From Mycobacterium kansasii ATCC 12478 (GTDB lineage Bacteria > Actinomycetota > Actinomycetes > Mycobacteriales > Mycobacteriaceae): a DNA stretch of 64,000 bases. Every line of letters begins with the position of its first letter. Position 1 is the first letter of the stretch. A program made the translations under genes and the position numbers. The stretch spans positions 1,674,001 through 1,738,000 of the forward strand of contig NC_022663.1 in NCBI RefSeq assembly GCF_000157895.3, in the 5' to 3' direction. Of the stretch, positions 34,132-42,810 are shown piece by piece. The notes under the pieces were generated by a model. That model saw only the letters and a list, made by a program, of their open reading frames with translations. It did no database searches and had not been told where the DNA came from.

Positions 34132-35358
34132 ATGGATGAAATTTGGATGTTTCTGCAAGAGTTCCGGAACAGGCAGGACGTCCGGCGGTTCGTACAGGCG
34201 CATGCGGGAAGCGGTCTTTGTGTTGGGACCGAGCTCCTTCTCGGCACCGTGTTGTTAGGCCTTGGAGTCAAAACCCCCGACACGGGTGATCGATTCGTGG
34301 CCAGTAGGGCAATATTCGACGACGTCAGCGCCCAGATCGCGGCTCTTGTTCCCGACGGCGGCTGGCAGGGCTCGGCGGCGCAGGCCTATTTAGCCCAAAA
34401 CCTCGCACAGTCACAGCGCGCGAAGCTCATGGGCGATCTCGACCATCTCAGCGGCGACCTTGTTTCCGCTCAAGCCGAAACAATTCAGAACGCTCGCACG
34501 GTCGTATTTCTCATCATGGTGTTTGTTGGCTTCCTGCTAGTCATTTGCGTAACCGCTGAACTAAACGGGGGACCCGCCGGCCAAATCCTGTCGTATCAAC
34601 TCGCACTAAAGGGGTGCACTCTTGCACTGTCCGCCGTCGATGCCTGCCTGGTGTGGTTAATGATCACGACATCTCGGAATACGCGCAACCTGCAGATATT
34701 GGCGCAGGAATTGACCGATACGATGACGAGATTGCCGACACTGTCCGACCCGGTTCCCGGGTCGCCCGATGTGTCCTTCCACCCCGGACATTCCCCTTCC
34801 GACGTCGAGACAGCCGACCACACCGTGCCCGCCACTATCCCGGGCCCGCCCGATGACAACGCGCCCACCGCCGAGACACCGGATGTTGCCTCCGCGTTCG
34901 CTCACCTACCCGGCTCACCTGAATTCAGCATGCCCGACCTCCCCACCCCCGGCTTCCCCGATCTCGGCACGCCCTACCTGCGCGTTCCCCAGTTAGCCGG
35001 CATGCCCAGCTTGGGTGACTTGTTCTGCAGTCCCGATGGCATGCACGGCCTGGACCTGGCCAACCCCACGACGACCTCGCAGCCCACCATGGCCCCCCTA
35101 ACAGCACGACTCAGCCAGCTCACCGGGCTCTCGGGGGCAGCCAGCGGGCTCAGCCGACTCGCCAACACAGCCGGCCAACAGGCACAAATGATCTCGTCAC
35201 TGGCCGGCCAGGGCGCCCAACAGCACGCCACTCTAGCCGGCCATGCCACCCGAGACGACGACACCGTCGTAGCCGCCGCGGACACAACCACCGCAGGACG
35301 AGCCCCGGTCGACACCGCAACCGGCTCTTCCCAGGCGCGCCCGCAGCGCGTCCCGTAA
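34132..35358 (+). CDS. espE: EspE paralogue copy 7 (short N-terminus)
   Basis: 408 residues, the shortest intact copy. A compact charged N-terminus (MDEIWMFLQEFRNRQDVRRF) is followed directly by the GSGLCVGTELLLGTVLLGLG hydrophobic segment. Motif residues are W78/Y86 (DGGWQGSAAQAYLAQN). One NLPTVAQ-type stretch of the C-terminal half is lost, leaving DLANPTTTSQPTMAPLTARL. The tail TTTAGRAPVDTATGSSQARP matches copy 6. The M. tuberculosis EspE is about 400 residues, so this copy is closest in size. Confidence 0.83.
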   Translation: MDEIWMFLQEFRNRQDVRRFVQAHAGSGLCVGTELLLGTVLLGLGVKTPDTGDRFVASRAIFDDVSAQIAALVPDGGWQGSAAQAYLAQNLAQSQRAKLMGDLDHLSGDLVSAQAETIQNARTVVFLIMVFVGFLLVICVTAELNGGPAGQILSYQLALKGCTLALSAVDACLVWLMITTSRNTRNLQILAQELTDTMTRLPTLSDPVPGSPDVSFHPGHSPSDVETADHTVPATIPGPPDDNAPTAETPDVASAFAHLPGSPEFSMPDLPTPGFPDLGTPYLRVPQLAGMPSLGDLFCSPDGMHGLDLANPTTTSQPTMAPLTARLSQLTGLSGAASGLSRLANTAGQQAQMISSLAGQGAQQHATLAGHATRDDDTVVAAADTTTAGRAPVDTATGSSQARPQRVP

Positions 35359-35446
35359 GGCCGGCGGGGGTGCCATCCCCGCGCCAAAGCCATGGCCGGT
35401 CAAGACCAGAGCCGGTACAACGGTAGCCCTAAGCAAGTTCAAACCC

Positions 35447-35830
35447 ATGAGTCTAATTTCGGTGGCGCCGCCATACATCCGTAACAACAGGGCGTACTAC
35501 CGCCAGTTTGCACAGCGTGGAAGCGGTCTTTGCGCTGTGACCGAGTGCGCCCTTGGCGGCATCCTGGCAGGCCTCGGAGATACAAGCCCCGATCCGGGCA
35601 GCAACGCTAAGCCAGCTCAGCGGACTGTCGGGCCAACCGGCGGGCTAAGCCAGCTCACCAGCATGGCCGGTCAACAGGCATTAATGATCTGTCGGCTTGA
35701 CTTCTTCGTTGGCCCGACGCCCCGGGGGCACGAGGGTCGCGACATAAAGCTGCCGACGTCGATACAGTCGCACCCGCCGTCGCTGCGGTACGAACGCTTT
35801 TATTCACTTAAGAATGCCGCTACCCAATAG
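35447..35830 (+). pseudogene. EspE copy 8 with large internal deletion
   Basis: The frame starts like an EspE (GSGLCAVTECALGGILAGLG, DTSPDPG) but jumps at about 35600 into the C-terminal block GPTGGLSQLTSMAGQQALMI, deleting roughly 300 codons including the WQG..Y hairpin and both membrane helices. After about 35690 it enters foreign sequence resembling the minus-strand PE35-like remnants (sequence around 35780-35820 parallels 41160-41180). It is followed at once by control region copy 3. This is a recombination scar. Confidence 0.7.
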
Positions 35831-35839
35831 CCTGGTCAA

Positions 35840-36019
35840 AATAGTTATTAGGTAAGCCCTTCCCCATTAGACAAGATCGGTTTATCATCATCTTATTTCA
35901 GAAGCTAGTTCTGCTTTATCTTGGAAGCAAGTTCCGAAACCCGGGTGCCGAATTTTGGCGCAGGAACCACTGAATTAAGCGACTATAGTTGCTGTAGCAC
36001 CAAGGAGGAAGATTCGGTT
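35840..36019 (+). promoter_or_regulatory. Control region copy 3 with one 23-bp unit
   Basis: Contains a single complete unit, 35904-35926 (GCTAGTTCTGCTTTATCTTG, GAA), plus flanking partial units. A -10-like TATAGT (35984-35989) and the best Shine-Dalgarno of the four copies, AAGGAGGAAG (36002-36011), precede ATG 36020. The reduced unit number distinguishes it from copy 4, which has four. Confidence 0.68.
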
Positions 36020-36750
36020 ATGTCTCAACCGCGCACGCTGACGGTGAATCAGAACGAGATTTCGGCCAGGGCCGACGAGGTGGAATCCCCAATTCCGAAA
36101 CCACCGAGCAGCGCCGCGTCGTGAGCGCGTGCGCCCTGGACGCGGCCTACACGCCGGTGTCAAACCACCTACGGACCCAGCTTGCTGCGGGCGCCATGGA
36201 GCAGCAACGCCTTACGCAGTTCATGAGGAGCGTGGCCTGGGCTTATGACGATGTTGACGAGGAGACTGTGATCGCCTTGAACAACGGTGGCGAAGGTCCC
36301 GTGTCGCCCGAAGGGCTGACGAACAACACCCCGCGCCCGGTAGCACTGTGCGATACCGCCACGGTCCGATCTGCCGAACCTCCAAACTTGATTGAACTCG
36401 AAGAGACAAGAACGATACTGGACAAACCAGACCAAGCCGGATCATTCACGGCCTTTGCGGAGGCATGGAATAAGTACAACCTAACGATTCAGGAACCGCT
36501 TGGTAGGTTCCGGGAATTTGAAGACCGGGAAGGCGAAGAGGCCACCGCTATTCAGGCCACATTCGATCAACACAGAGACCGGCTGCACCGCATGGCGCAA
36601 TGGAGCGTCACGTTGGCCAAGCAAGCCTTAGACCTTGCCCGGACGCATGACTGGCCTAGTTTCACCCGCCGCCGGCACAACTACAGCGGAGCCTGCCTTG
36701 GTCGACGCCGCAACCGACATCTCCCGCAGCGCGAGCAGCGCGTCCTGTAG
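36020..36750 (+). pseudogene. espB-type gene, frameshifted and fused to an espE tail
   Basis: It begins MSQPRTLTVNQNEISARADE as in EspB, shifts frame at about 36115 (two extra bases against the intact copy at 41467), then continues in another frame with AYDDVDEETVIALNNGGEGP and TILDKPDQAGSFTAFAEAWN, losing the EspB tryptophan-glycine motif (EDREGEEATA where the intact copy has DDWEGDAAA). At about 36655 it passes into an EspE 3' end with the usual QREQRVL-type ending and stop. The combined lesions mean no EspB can be made. Confidence 0.72.
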
Positions 36751-36847
36751 GGCCACCCAGTTCACAACGCCAAAGCCCTTACAGCCAACGCCTTCACCAC
36801 CGACCTCAGCCGGTGCAACGGCGAGACCCGAGAGGAACATCCAACCC

Positions 36848-38113
36848 ATGCACGTTTGGCCGTTAGCGGACTGGGCCGTCTTGAACCTGGGATTCGGCGG
36901 GAACCCAGCCGATCCCGTCGAGGCCGGGCATCACGTAGAGACGTGGCAAGAGGCACTACAAGAGTATCTAGCAGAGGAGGCACGGGAGCGGAGGTGGCGG
37001 CGGGGATCCGTTGTTTGCGCCGGGACAGAGGTCATCCTTGGCATCGTGCTGGCATCGCTTGGACAGGGGAGTCCAGCCTCGGGTGATCGCCTCGTGAGAA
37101 GTGGATCGATGTTCGATGACGCTGGCACCCAAATCGCGGCTCTTGCTCCCGACGGCGGCTGGCAGGGCTCAGCGGCGCACGCCTACGTGACCCAAAACCT
37201 CGCACAATCACAGCACGCGAAGCTGATCGGTGATCTCGAACATCTCGCCGGCGACCTGGTTTCCGCTCAAGCCGACGCCGTTCAGCGAGTTCGCTACGTC
37301 GTGTATACAGAGATGGCCGCGGTTGCCGCTGCGTTGGCATTTTGCATTTACGCGGAAACGACGATGGGCCCGGCGGGCCAAATTTTGTCGTCTCAAGTCG
37401 CACCAGCCGTATGCGGTGTTGCGCTAGCTGTCCTGGTCGGCTTCTTGATCGATTTGTGGATCACGACGTCCCAGAATGCGAGCACGGCGCAGGCAGCGAC
37501 CCACAGATTGACCGATATGCTGGCGACGTTGCCGACACCGTCTGACCCGATTCCTGGGAAATCCCATTTGCCTTGCCCCCCAGCAGATTCCCGTTCCGAA
37601 TTCGAGCACACCCTGCCCCCCGCCATCGCTGGCCTGCTCGACAACACCGGGCCCACCCCCAACACACCCGATGTCTCCTTGGTTTTCGCTGACCTACCCG
37701 GCTCGCCCGAATTCAGCATGCCCACCCTGCCGTCCCCCGGCTTCCCCGATTTCGGCGCGCCCGACTTACCCATCCCTCAATTGGCCGCGTTGCCTGACGT
37801 GTCGAGCGCCTTGGCCTGCCTGGGCCTGGCCGACCTGTCCACCGTGGCTCAGCTGGCGGTACGGCTCAGCCAGCTCACCGAGCTCTCGGGAGCAGCCAGC
37901 GGGCTGAGCCAACTGTCCAACGTGGCCGGCCAACAGGCACAAATGATCTCCTCACTGGCTCAGCAGAGCGCCCAGCAGCAGGCAACCCTGGCCGATCATG
38001 TCAAAAAAGATGATGACAACGACGGTGCCGCCGGCGGCACAACCACCGCAGAGCCCGCTCCCGTTGATGCCGCAACCGGCCCCTCCGAACACCGCGAGGG
38101 GCGCGTCCTGTAG
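36848..38113 (+). CDS. espE: EspE paralogue copy 9
   Basis: 421 residues. The N-terminus (MHVWPLADWAVLNLGFGGNP) resembles copy 1 in its WPLA(D/E) motif, then carries a charged helix (EALQEYLAEEARERRWRRG). Motif residues are W105 and Y113 (DGGWQGSAAHAYVTQN). The C-terminal half is shortened between IPQLAALPDVSSAL and LADLSTVAQLAVRLSQ. The region before the tail is acidic (KKDDDNDGAAGG), and the tail is AEPAPVDAATGPSEHREGRV, with the EGRVL ending closest to the EGTVL of M. tuberculosis EspE. ATG 36848 follows GAGAGGAACATCCAACC. Confidence 0.83.
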   Translation: MHVWPLADWAVLNLGFGGNPADPVEAGHHVETWQEALQEYLAEEARERRWRRGSVVCAGTEVILGIVLASLGQGSPASGDRLVRSGSMFDDAGTQIAALAPDGGWQGSAAHAYVTQNLAQSQHAKLIGDLEHLAGDLVSAQADAVQRVRYVVYTEMAAVAAALAFCIYAETTMGPAGQILSSQVAPAVCGVALAVLVGFLIDLWITTSQNASTAQAATHRLTDMLATLPTPSDPIPGKSHLPCPPADSRSEFEHTLPPAIAGLLDNTGPTPNTPDVSLVFADLPGSPEFSMPTLPSPGFPDFGAPDLPIPQLAALPDVSSALACLGLADLSTVAQLAVRLSQLTELSGAASGLSQLSNVAGQQAQMISSLAQQSAQQQATLADHVKKDDDNDGAAGGTTTAEPAPVDAATGPSEHREGRVL

Positions 38114-38221
38114 AGGCCGCACCAGTCCAGCCATCACCACACCAAAGCCCTAACAGCCGACGCACTCACCAGCCCAGGCCAGCGCCGGTGCGGCGTTAGA
38201 CCCGAGAGGAAAGTCCAACTC

Positions 38222-39518
38222 ATGACTCAACCACTTCCTAATCCACCTTCAGACCCCTCGATAACGATCTCGGATATGTCATCCGAGGAAATACCGGTGG
38301 ACGCCGTCCGGGAGAGGCTGAAGTGGTGGAAGCGGGGATCCATTGTTTGCGCTTTGACCGAGGTCTTCCTTGGCAGCGTGCTGGGATTACTGGGGCAGGG
38401 AAGACCCGATCAAGGTGATCGCTTCGTGGACAGTGGATCGATGTTTGATGAGATCAGTGCCCAGATCGCGGCCCTTGTCCCCGACGGTAGCTGGCAGGGC
38501 TCAGCGGCGCAGGCCTATGTAGCCCAAAACCTCGCACAGTCACAGCGTGCAAAGCTGACGGCTGATCTCGACCGTCTCACCTCCGGCCTCGTTTTATCCG
38601 AGAGTTACGCCAATCTAACCGCTCGCGAAAAAGTGATTGAAATGATGGCCGCCGTTGGCGTGGTCGGAGTTGCCTGCCTTACCGCTGAAGTTATGTTAGA
38701 GCCAGACGCGGCAATCGCTATGTTTTGGGTCGCGGTGTGGTTTTGCACCGCCATGATAGGTGCCGCCATTTACATACTGATCGATTTGAAGAACAAGGAA
38801 CACGCCAATGCGAGCAACCTGCAGGCTGTGACGCGGAGGTTGACCGACCTGGTCGCGACTTTACCGACACTGTCCGACGCGATTCCCGGGTTGCCCGACG
38901 TGCCCTGTCCCCCAGCACATTTCCCTCCGGAGTTCGACGCCGCCGGCCATTCCTTGGCCCTCACCCTCGCGGGCCTGCCCGACGACACCTCGCCCCCCCC
39001 TCCCCAAGACACCCGATGTGTCCTCGGCGTTGGCTGACCTGCCCGGCTCGCCTGAATTCAGCACACCCGCCCTGCCGAGTCCCGGTTTCCCCGATTTCGG
39101 CGCGCCCGACCTGCCCATCCCCCACGTGACCGGCACGCCCGGGTTGCCCGACGTGTTCCCGGGTGGCCTGCCCACGGTGTCCATGGCAAACGACTTCGCC
39201 GTGCTACGCGACTTCTCGGGTACCCCGGGCGGCCTGCCCATGATGGCTCGACTGCCAGCACCCCTGAGCCAGCTCAGCGGGCTGTCGCAGGCGGCAAGCG
39301 GGCTCAGCCAACTCACCAACGTGGCCGGCCGACACGCACAACTGATCTCCTCGCTGGCCCAACACGGCTCTCAGCAGCAGGCACCCCTGGCCGATCATGT
39401 GAAAGAAGGCGACGACAACGACGGCGCCACGCGTCAACGGCTTCACGGCGGTCGCGGTGATAACCTGAGTTGGCCTATGAGGGCGGGGCCAATCCATGTG
39501 ACATTGCGAAACGCGTGA
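38222..39518 (+). pseudogene. EspE copy 10, frameshifted at a C8 tract and missing its tail
   Basis: The first frame (38222-39037) encodes a normal start: MTQPLPNPPSDPSITISDMS, hairpin W91/Y99 in GSWQGSAAQAY, and two hydrophobic helices. At a run of eight cytosines (38993-39000) the frame changes, and the second frame (39018-39518) carries PDVSSALADLPGSPEFSTPA, PGFPDFGAPDLPIP and the QLTNVAGRHAQLISS block. After about 39425 the usual AERAPVD tail is replaced by unrelated sequence. Because the break lies in a homopolymer it could be a phase-variable switch or a sequencing error, but the missing tail argues for decay. Confidence 0.65.
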
Positions 39519-39844
39519 ATGAACGGTCTGTTGGGCAGTCACGGTCGCATATATGGCCACAATTGGCAGGCTTCGGGTATGACCCGCCGACAAGTCCGGC
39601 GTCGTGGTGAGTGATTCAGTTTCAATGGCGGGGATCCAGGTTGGGCAAGAGGCCAATCCGCCTTCGGCGGAAAAGCCAAGGCCAGCAGGCAGATCCGCTG
39701 GCGTATCCGCCAGGGTCGGCTAGTACCGCGACAGTTCCGTTGATGTGAGGTTGCCTCGGCATCCGCTTGCCGGCAAGCAGCGCCACCGGGGTTCGCGCAC
39801 AGCTCTTAGGGCGCCCGCCGGGAGGCGGTCAAACCTGCTGCGAC
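39519..39844. terminator. Convergent intergenic region with two hairpins
   Basis: No gene is seen. Two stem-loops stand between the end of the array and the minus-strand PPE gene: TCCGCC-TTC-GGCGGA at 39657-39671 followed by AAA, and CTGGCG-TATC-CGCCAG at 39698-39713. Neither has a long T tract, so rho-independent termination is only possible, but the position suits bidirectional termination. Confidence 0.4.
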
Positions 39845-40945
39845 TCACCAGTCTTCGCCGTCGTCCCAGCCGTTCTGGTCGTTTTCCTCAAGTTCTTTTA
39901 CCAAAGACGCCCGCACCCCGAGCCCTGGCCTAGAGCTGCCGCCGCCGGCTCTTAGGCCATGGCCCGTCGACCCCAAGGGGGCGGTGCCAGCTACGGCCGG
40001 CGATCCGGCGCTGACGGCGGCCGGCGCCATAGGCACGGTGGGTTTATCGAGCAACCCCGCCATCAGCGGGGTACGCGGTGGCGAACCACCTGCGCCTGGC
40101 AACGAGTCCGCGCGCAGCAGTCCCGACCCGACGCTTGGGCCTGAGCCACCCGCCAACGGGTGGTTGGACAGCGGGCTGGCACCCAGCAGACCTATCTGCG
40201 CGCCTTCGTCCTGGCCCAGCCCCGCGCCCATGCTGCCGCCGATGTGGCTAAACAGCGACGTCATCTGGGCCGGCAGCTGGGCCAGTTGCTGCATCGAGCC
40301 GCTCATTCCCGACACCTGAGTCAGCGTTTGCTGGATCGCCTCTTTCGAAGGCAAAGCGCCCTTGCGGGAGATCGTGACAGCCTTATTTAACCCGTTCACC
40401 AAAAACCGGGTCGTCGAGGGAGCAAGAATGGCCTTCGCCGGCTCAAGTTTTTCGAAACGCGTATTGACGGTCGTTTCCGCCTGATAGACGTCCATCGCAG
40501 CAGCGGCCTGATTCCACATCCGGACGAAATAGTCCGTTTCCTTGACTGCGATCGGCACCGTATTGATACCGAGAAAGTTGGTAGCCGTTAGGACCGCGGT
40601 CGTGATGTGATTCATTGCGATCTCGGGCAACGACGGTGTGTTAGCCATCGCCTGGGTGTATGCCGCGGCTTGTGCCGTTGCCTGCGTCGCACGCATTTTC
40701 GCCTGCGCCGAGGCAGCGGCGAGCCAGCCCACCATCGGCGTGGCAGCAGCAATCGCTTTGTCACTGCCTGCTCCGGTCCACGCCTCGCGCAGGGAGTTCA
40801 GGCGCGCGGACACCTCGGCGGCCTGAGCGTCCAAGGCGATCGCCCACGCCTCCCACCCGATGGCGGCTGCCAGCATCGGCGCTGACCCTGCGCCGGCCAT
40901 TAACCGCGCGGTGTTGAGTTCCGGTGGCATTGAGTGCCACAGCAT
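39845..40945 (-). CDS. ppe68: PPE68-like protein (ESX-1-type PPE)
   Basis: A 366-residue PPE protein recognisable as a paralogue of PPE68 (Rv3873). The PPE domain begins MLWHSMPPELNTARLMAGAG, contains the WxG-type LREAWTGAGSDKAIAAATPM and AYTQAMANTPSLPEIAMNHI, and runs to about residue 175. The C-terminal SPLSNHPLAGGSGPSVGSGL and acidic NDQNGWDDGEDW end match PPE68. PPE68-type proteins are exported by ESX-1 bound to a PE partner and to the chaperone EspG1; an EspG paralogue is 2.6 kb away. ATG 40943-40945 gives the family start. The PE partner upstream is broken. Confidence 0.9.
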   Translation of the reverse strand: MLWHSMPPELNTARLMAGAGSAPMLAAAIGWEAWAIALDAQAAEVSARLNSLREAWTGAGSDKAIAAATPMVGWLAAASAQAKMRATQATAQAAAYTQAMANTPSLPEIAMNHITTAVLTATNFLGINTVPIAVKETDYFVRMWNQAAAAMDVYQAETTVNTRFEKLEPAKAILAPSTTRFLVNGLNKAVTISRKGALPSKEAIQQTLTQVSGMSGSMQQLAQLPAQMTSLFSHIGGSMGAGLGQDEGAQIGLLGASPLSNHPLAGGSGPSVGSGLLRADSLPGAGGSPPRTPLMAGLLDKPTVPMAPAAVSAGSPAVAGTAPLGSTGHGLRAGGGSSRPGLGVRASLVKELEENDQNGWDDGEDW

Positions 40946-41182
40946 GATTTCCCCTACCTCTTGTTCCGACGTGGTCTTGATTGGACTTGGCACGCCGAGA
41001 CCGGCGGCGCGGTCGTCGACGTGCGAACCGGTGCGGGCGATGTCTTGGACCTCCTCGCCCGTCTGGGTGGGTTCTTCTCAAGCCGATGTGTTCAGCGCCA
41101 GCGCCTACCCGTCCCGGGCCGCAAACGACGTCAACAGGTTCGCGGCCGCCGTCGCGGGGTTGCGAGCGCTTTTATTCAGTTG
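40946..41182 (-). pseudogene. PE35-like remnant upstream of the PPE68-like gene
   Basis: The minus strand from about 41182 reads QLNKSARNPATAAANLLTSF, AARDG, stop, ALNTSA, stop, then EEPTQTGEEVQDIARTGSHV and DDRAAGLGV, running in frame into the PPE start. The end resembles the PE35 C-terminus (GEAVQDVARTYSQIDDGAAG). Two in-frame stops and the loss of the classical PE centre make it non-functional. The PPE68-like protein would thus lack its own PE partner and might pair with PE35 from the main ESX-1 locus. Confidence 0.6.
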
Positions 41183-41199
41183 AGAGGCCGCAACCAGAT

Positions 41200-41466
41200 C
41201 GGCGGGCCGAAGTAGTTATAGATGAGCCCGTCCTATTAGGCAAGTTTGATTTAGAAATCTTTCTATCTCAGAAACTAGTTCTGATTTACTCTGGAACGTT
41301 GTTCCGTTTTGTTTTGGAAGCTGGTTTCGTTTTGTTTTTGGAACTGGGTTCTGCTTTATTTTGGAAGCTAATTCTGGAACCATGATTTTGAAACTGGTGC
41401 AGGAACCCAGTAAATTCGGCGACTACAGTTGTTTGCGACACCAAGCAGGAAGATGAAGATTCGGTT
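41200..41466 (+). promoter_or_regulatory. espB: Control region copy 4 with four 23/24-bp iteron units
   Basis: The longest copy. Units are 41274-41296, 41297-41319, 41320-41343 and 41344-41366, with a fifth partial at 41367. The consensus is CTxGTTCTGxTTTxTTTTGG followed by AA. A -10-like TACAGT (41424-41429) and AAGCAGGAAGATGAAG precede ATG 41467 of the intact espB paralogue. The divergent PE/PPE genes would be read from the other side. Confidence 0.72.
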
Positions 41467-42810
41467 ATGTCTCAGTCGCGTACGCTGACGGTGAATCAGA
41501 GCGAGATTTTGGCCAGGGCCGACGAGGTGGAGTCCCCGATCGCGGACCCACCGAGCAACGTCGTCGTAGGCGCGTGCGCCCTAGACGCGGCCACTACCGC
41601 GGCCAGGCAAATCATGTTGTCCGCCGAGAACATGCGGACCTACCTTGCCGCGGGCGCCACGGAGCGCCAACGCCTCGCCCAGTTCATGAGGAATGTAGCC
41701 AACGCCTACGACGATGTTGACCAGGAATCCGCGACCGCCTTGAACTACGGCGGCCAAGGTTGCCTGTTGCCCGCAATGCTCACTGCGAACGCAAACCCGG
41801 GCCCGGCAGCACTAAGCGATACCGAGGTGGCGTCGCCACCGAAACCTCCGATCTTCCTCGAGCTCAAAGACGCAAGAACAATGCTCGATAAACCTGACCA
41901 AGCCGCATCGCTCAAGGCCTTTGCAACGGCTTGGAATAAGTACAATCTCACGCTTCTGGAATCCCTTGGTCGGTTCCGGGAATTTGACGACTGGGAAGGC
42001 GACGCGGCCGCCACGATCCAGGCCGCATTCGTTCAGCAGAGAGACTGGCTGCGCTTGATGGCGCAATTGAGCGTCACGCTGGCCAAGCAAGCCTTCGACC
42101 TTGCCCAGACGCACCACTGGGCCATTAGTAGCCATCCCACGATGGAGGAGATCGTCACTCTTCAACTCGAATACGCCAACGCCACCGCCAAGCGCAATAC
42201 ACGACTTACAGAGCAGTGCATGAAGAAATACGCGGCTTATCAGCAAAAATCGGAGGAGGTGCTGGCCGGATATTTCAACAAAGCAATCGTCGAACCAGTG
42301 AATCCGCCAAAGCCGCCTCCCGCCCCCACAGGAAGTGACCCGCAACCCCACGGCGGCTCCGGCGATATCCCGTGGGGCGGGATGCCGATGACGCCGCCCA
42401 CGCCGCTCACGCCGATGACGCCGTTCACCGGGGCGCCGGGCGGCAACGACATGCAAGCAGCGGCTGACGCGGCGCGCCGTGCGGCGAAGCTGGCGCCCGA
42501 CGTGGGGGTGAAACCGGCGTCGGTCGGAGCCGGCGGAGGCCTCGGCGGCGGCGCGCTGGCGAAGCCCTGGGCTCCCGGAATTGATGCCAAGTCCGTGCCG
42601 GCCGGTGCGGCGGGCGGCACCGCGGGCGGGAGCGTGCCCCGAGGAGGCCTGATGGGCGGCGGCATGCCAATGGGCGTGCCCGGTCAGGGCCAAGGGAACG
42701 CCAAGAACAAGAGCGCTCAGCAAGAAGAGGAAGCGCTTTACACCGAGACACGTGCCTGGACCGAGGGCCTCATCGGAATCGGCCGGCCCGACGAGAACGA
42801 GGAGCAGTGA
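41467..42810 (+). CDS. espB: EspB paralogue, ESX-1 secreted substrate
   Basis: A 447-residue protein alignable from end to end with EspB (Rv3881c). The start MSQSRTLTVNQSEILARADE matches, and the paired export motifs fall at the same numbers as in M. tuberculosis EspB: Y81-D85 (AYDDVDQE) and W176-G178 (DDWEGDAA). A Pro/Gly-rich region from about 280 leads to GMPMGVPGQGQGNAKN and the conserved QQEEEALYTETRAWTEGLIG end. EspB is secreted by ESX-1, is trimmed by MycP1 and forms ring oligomers. Its C-terminus is bound by EspK, whose paralogue is encoded in the same operon. The stop overlaps espL. Confidence 0.92.
   Translation: MSQSRTLTVNQSEILARADEVESPIADPPSNVVVGACALDAATTAARQIMLSAENMRTYLAAGATERQRLAQFMRNVANAYDDVDQESATALNYGGQGCLLPAMLTANANPGPAALSDTEVASPPKPPIFLELKDARTMLDKPDQAASLKAFATAWNKYNLTLLESLGRFREFDDWEGDAAATIQAAFVQQRDWLRLMAQLSVTLAKQAFDLAQTHHWAISSHPTMEEIVTLQLEYANATAKRNTRLTEQCMKKYAAYQQKSEEVLAGYFNKAIVEPVNPPKPPPAPTGSDPQPHGGSGDIPWGGMPMTPPTPLTPMTPFTGAPGGNDMQAAADAARRAAKLAPDVGVKPASVGAGGGLGGGALAKPWAPGIDAKSVPAGAAGGTAGGSVPRGGLMGGGMPMGVPGQGQGNAKNKSAQQEEEALYTETRAWTEGLIGIGRPDENEEQ

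Larger units (their letters stand above)
26941..39518 (+). repeat. Tandem array of ~1.4-kb EspE gene units
   Basis: EspE-type genes begin at 26941, 28349, 29840, 31246, 32723, 34132, 35447 (deleted copy), 36848 and 38222, giving a near-regular 1.3-1.5-kb period. Each gene is preceded by a related ~100-base spacer carrying ATCACCACGCC, AGCCGGTG/GCCGGTAC and a GAGAGGAAAG(T)TCAAC leader just before the ATG. N-termini differ strongly between copies, while the WQG..QAY and PGFPDFGAP blocks are nearly constant. Confidence 0.85.

Noticed and set aside
26941..39518. The 1.4-kb period as an insertion-sequence array
   Set aside because: The units encode EspE-type proteins, not transposases, and lack terminal inverted repeats.
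41274..41381. Possible CRISPR array
   Set aside because: The 23-bp units are adjacent with no unique spacers between them and diverge from unit to unit; they are tandem regulatory repeats, not a CRISPR.
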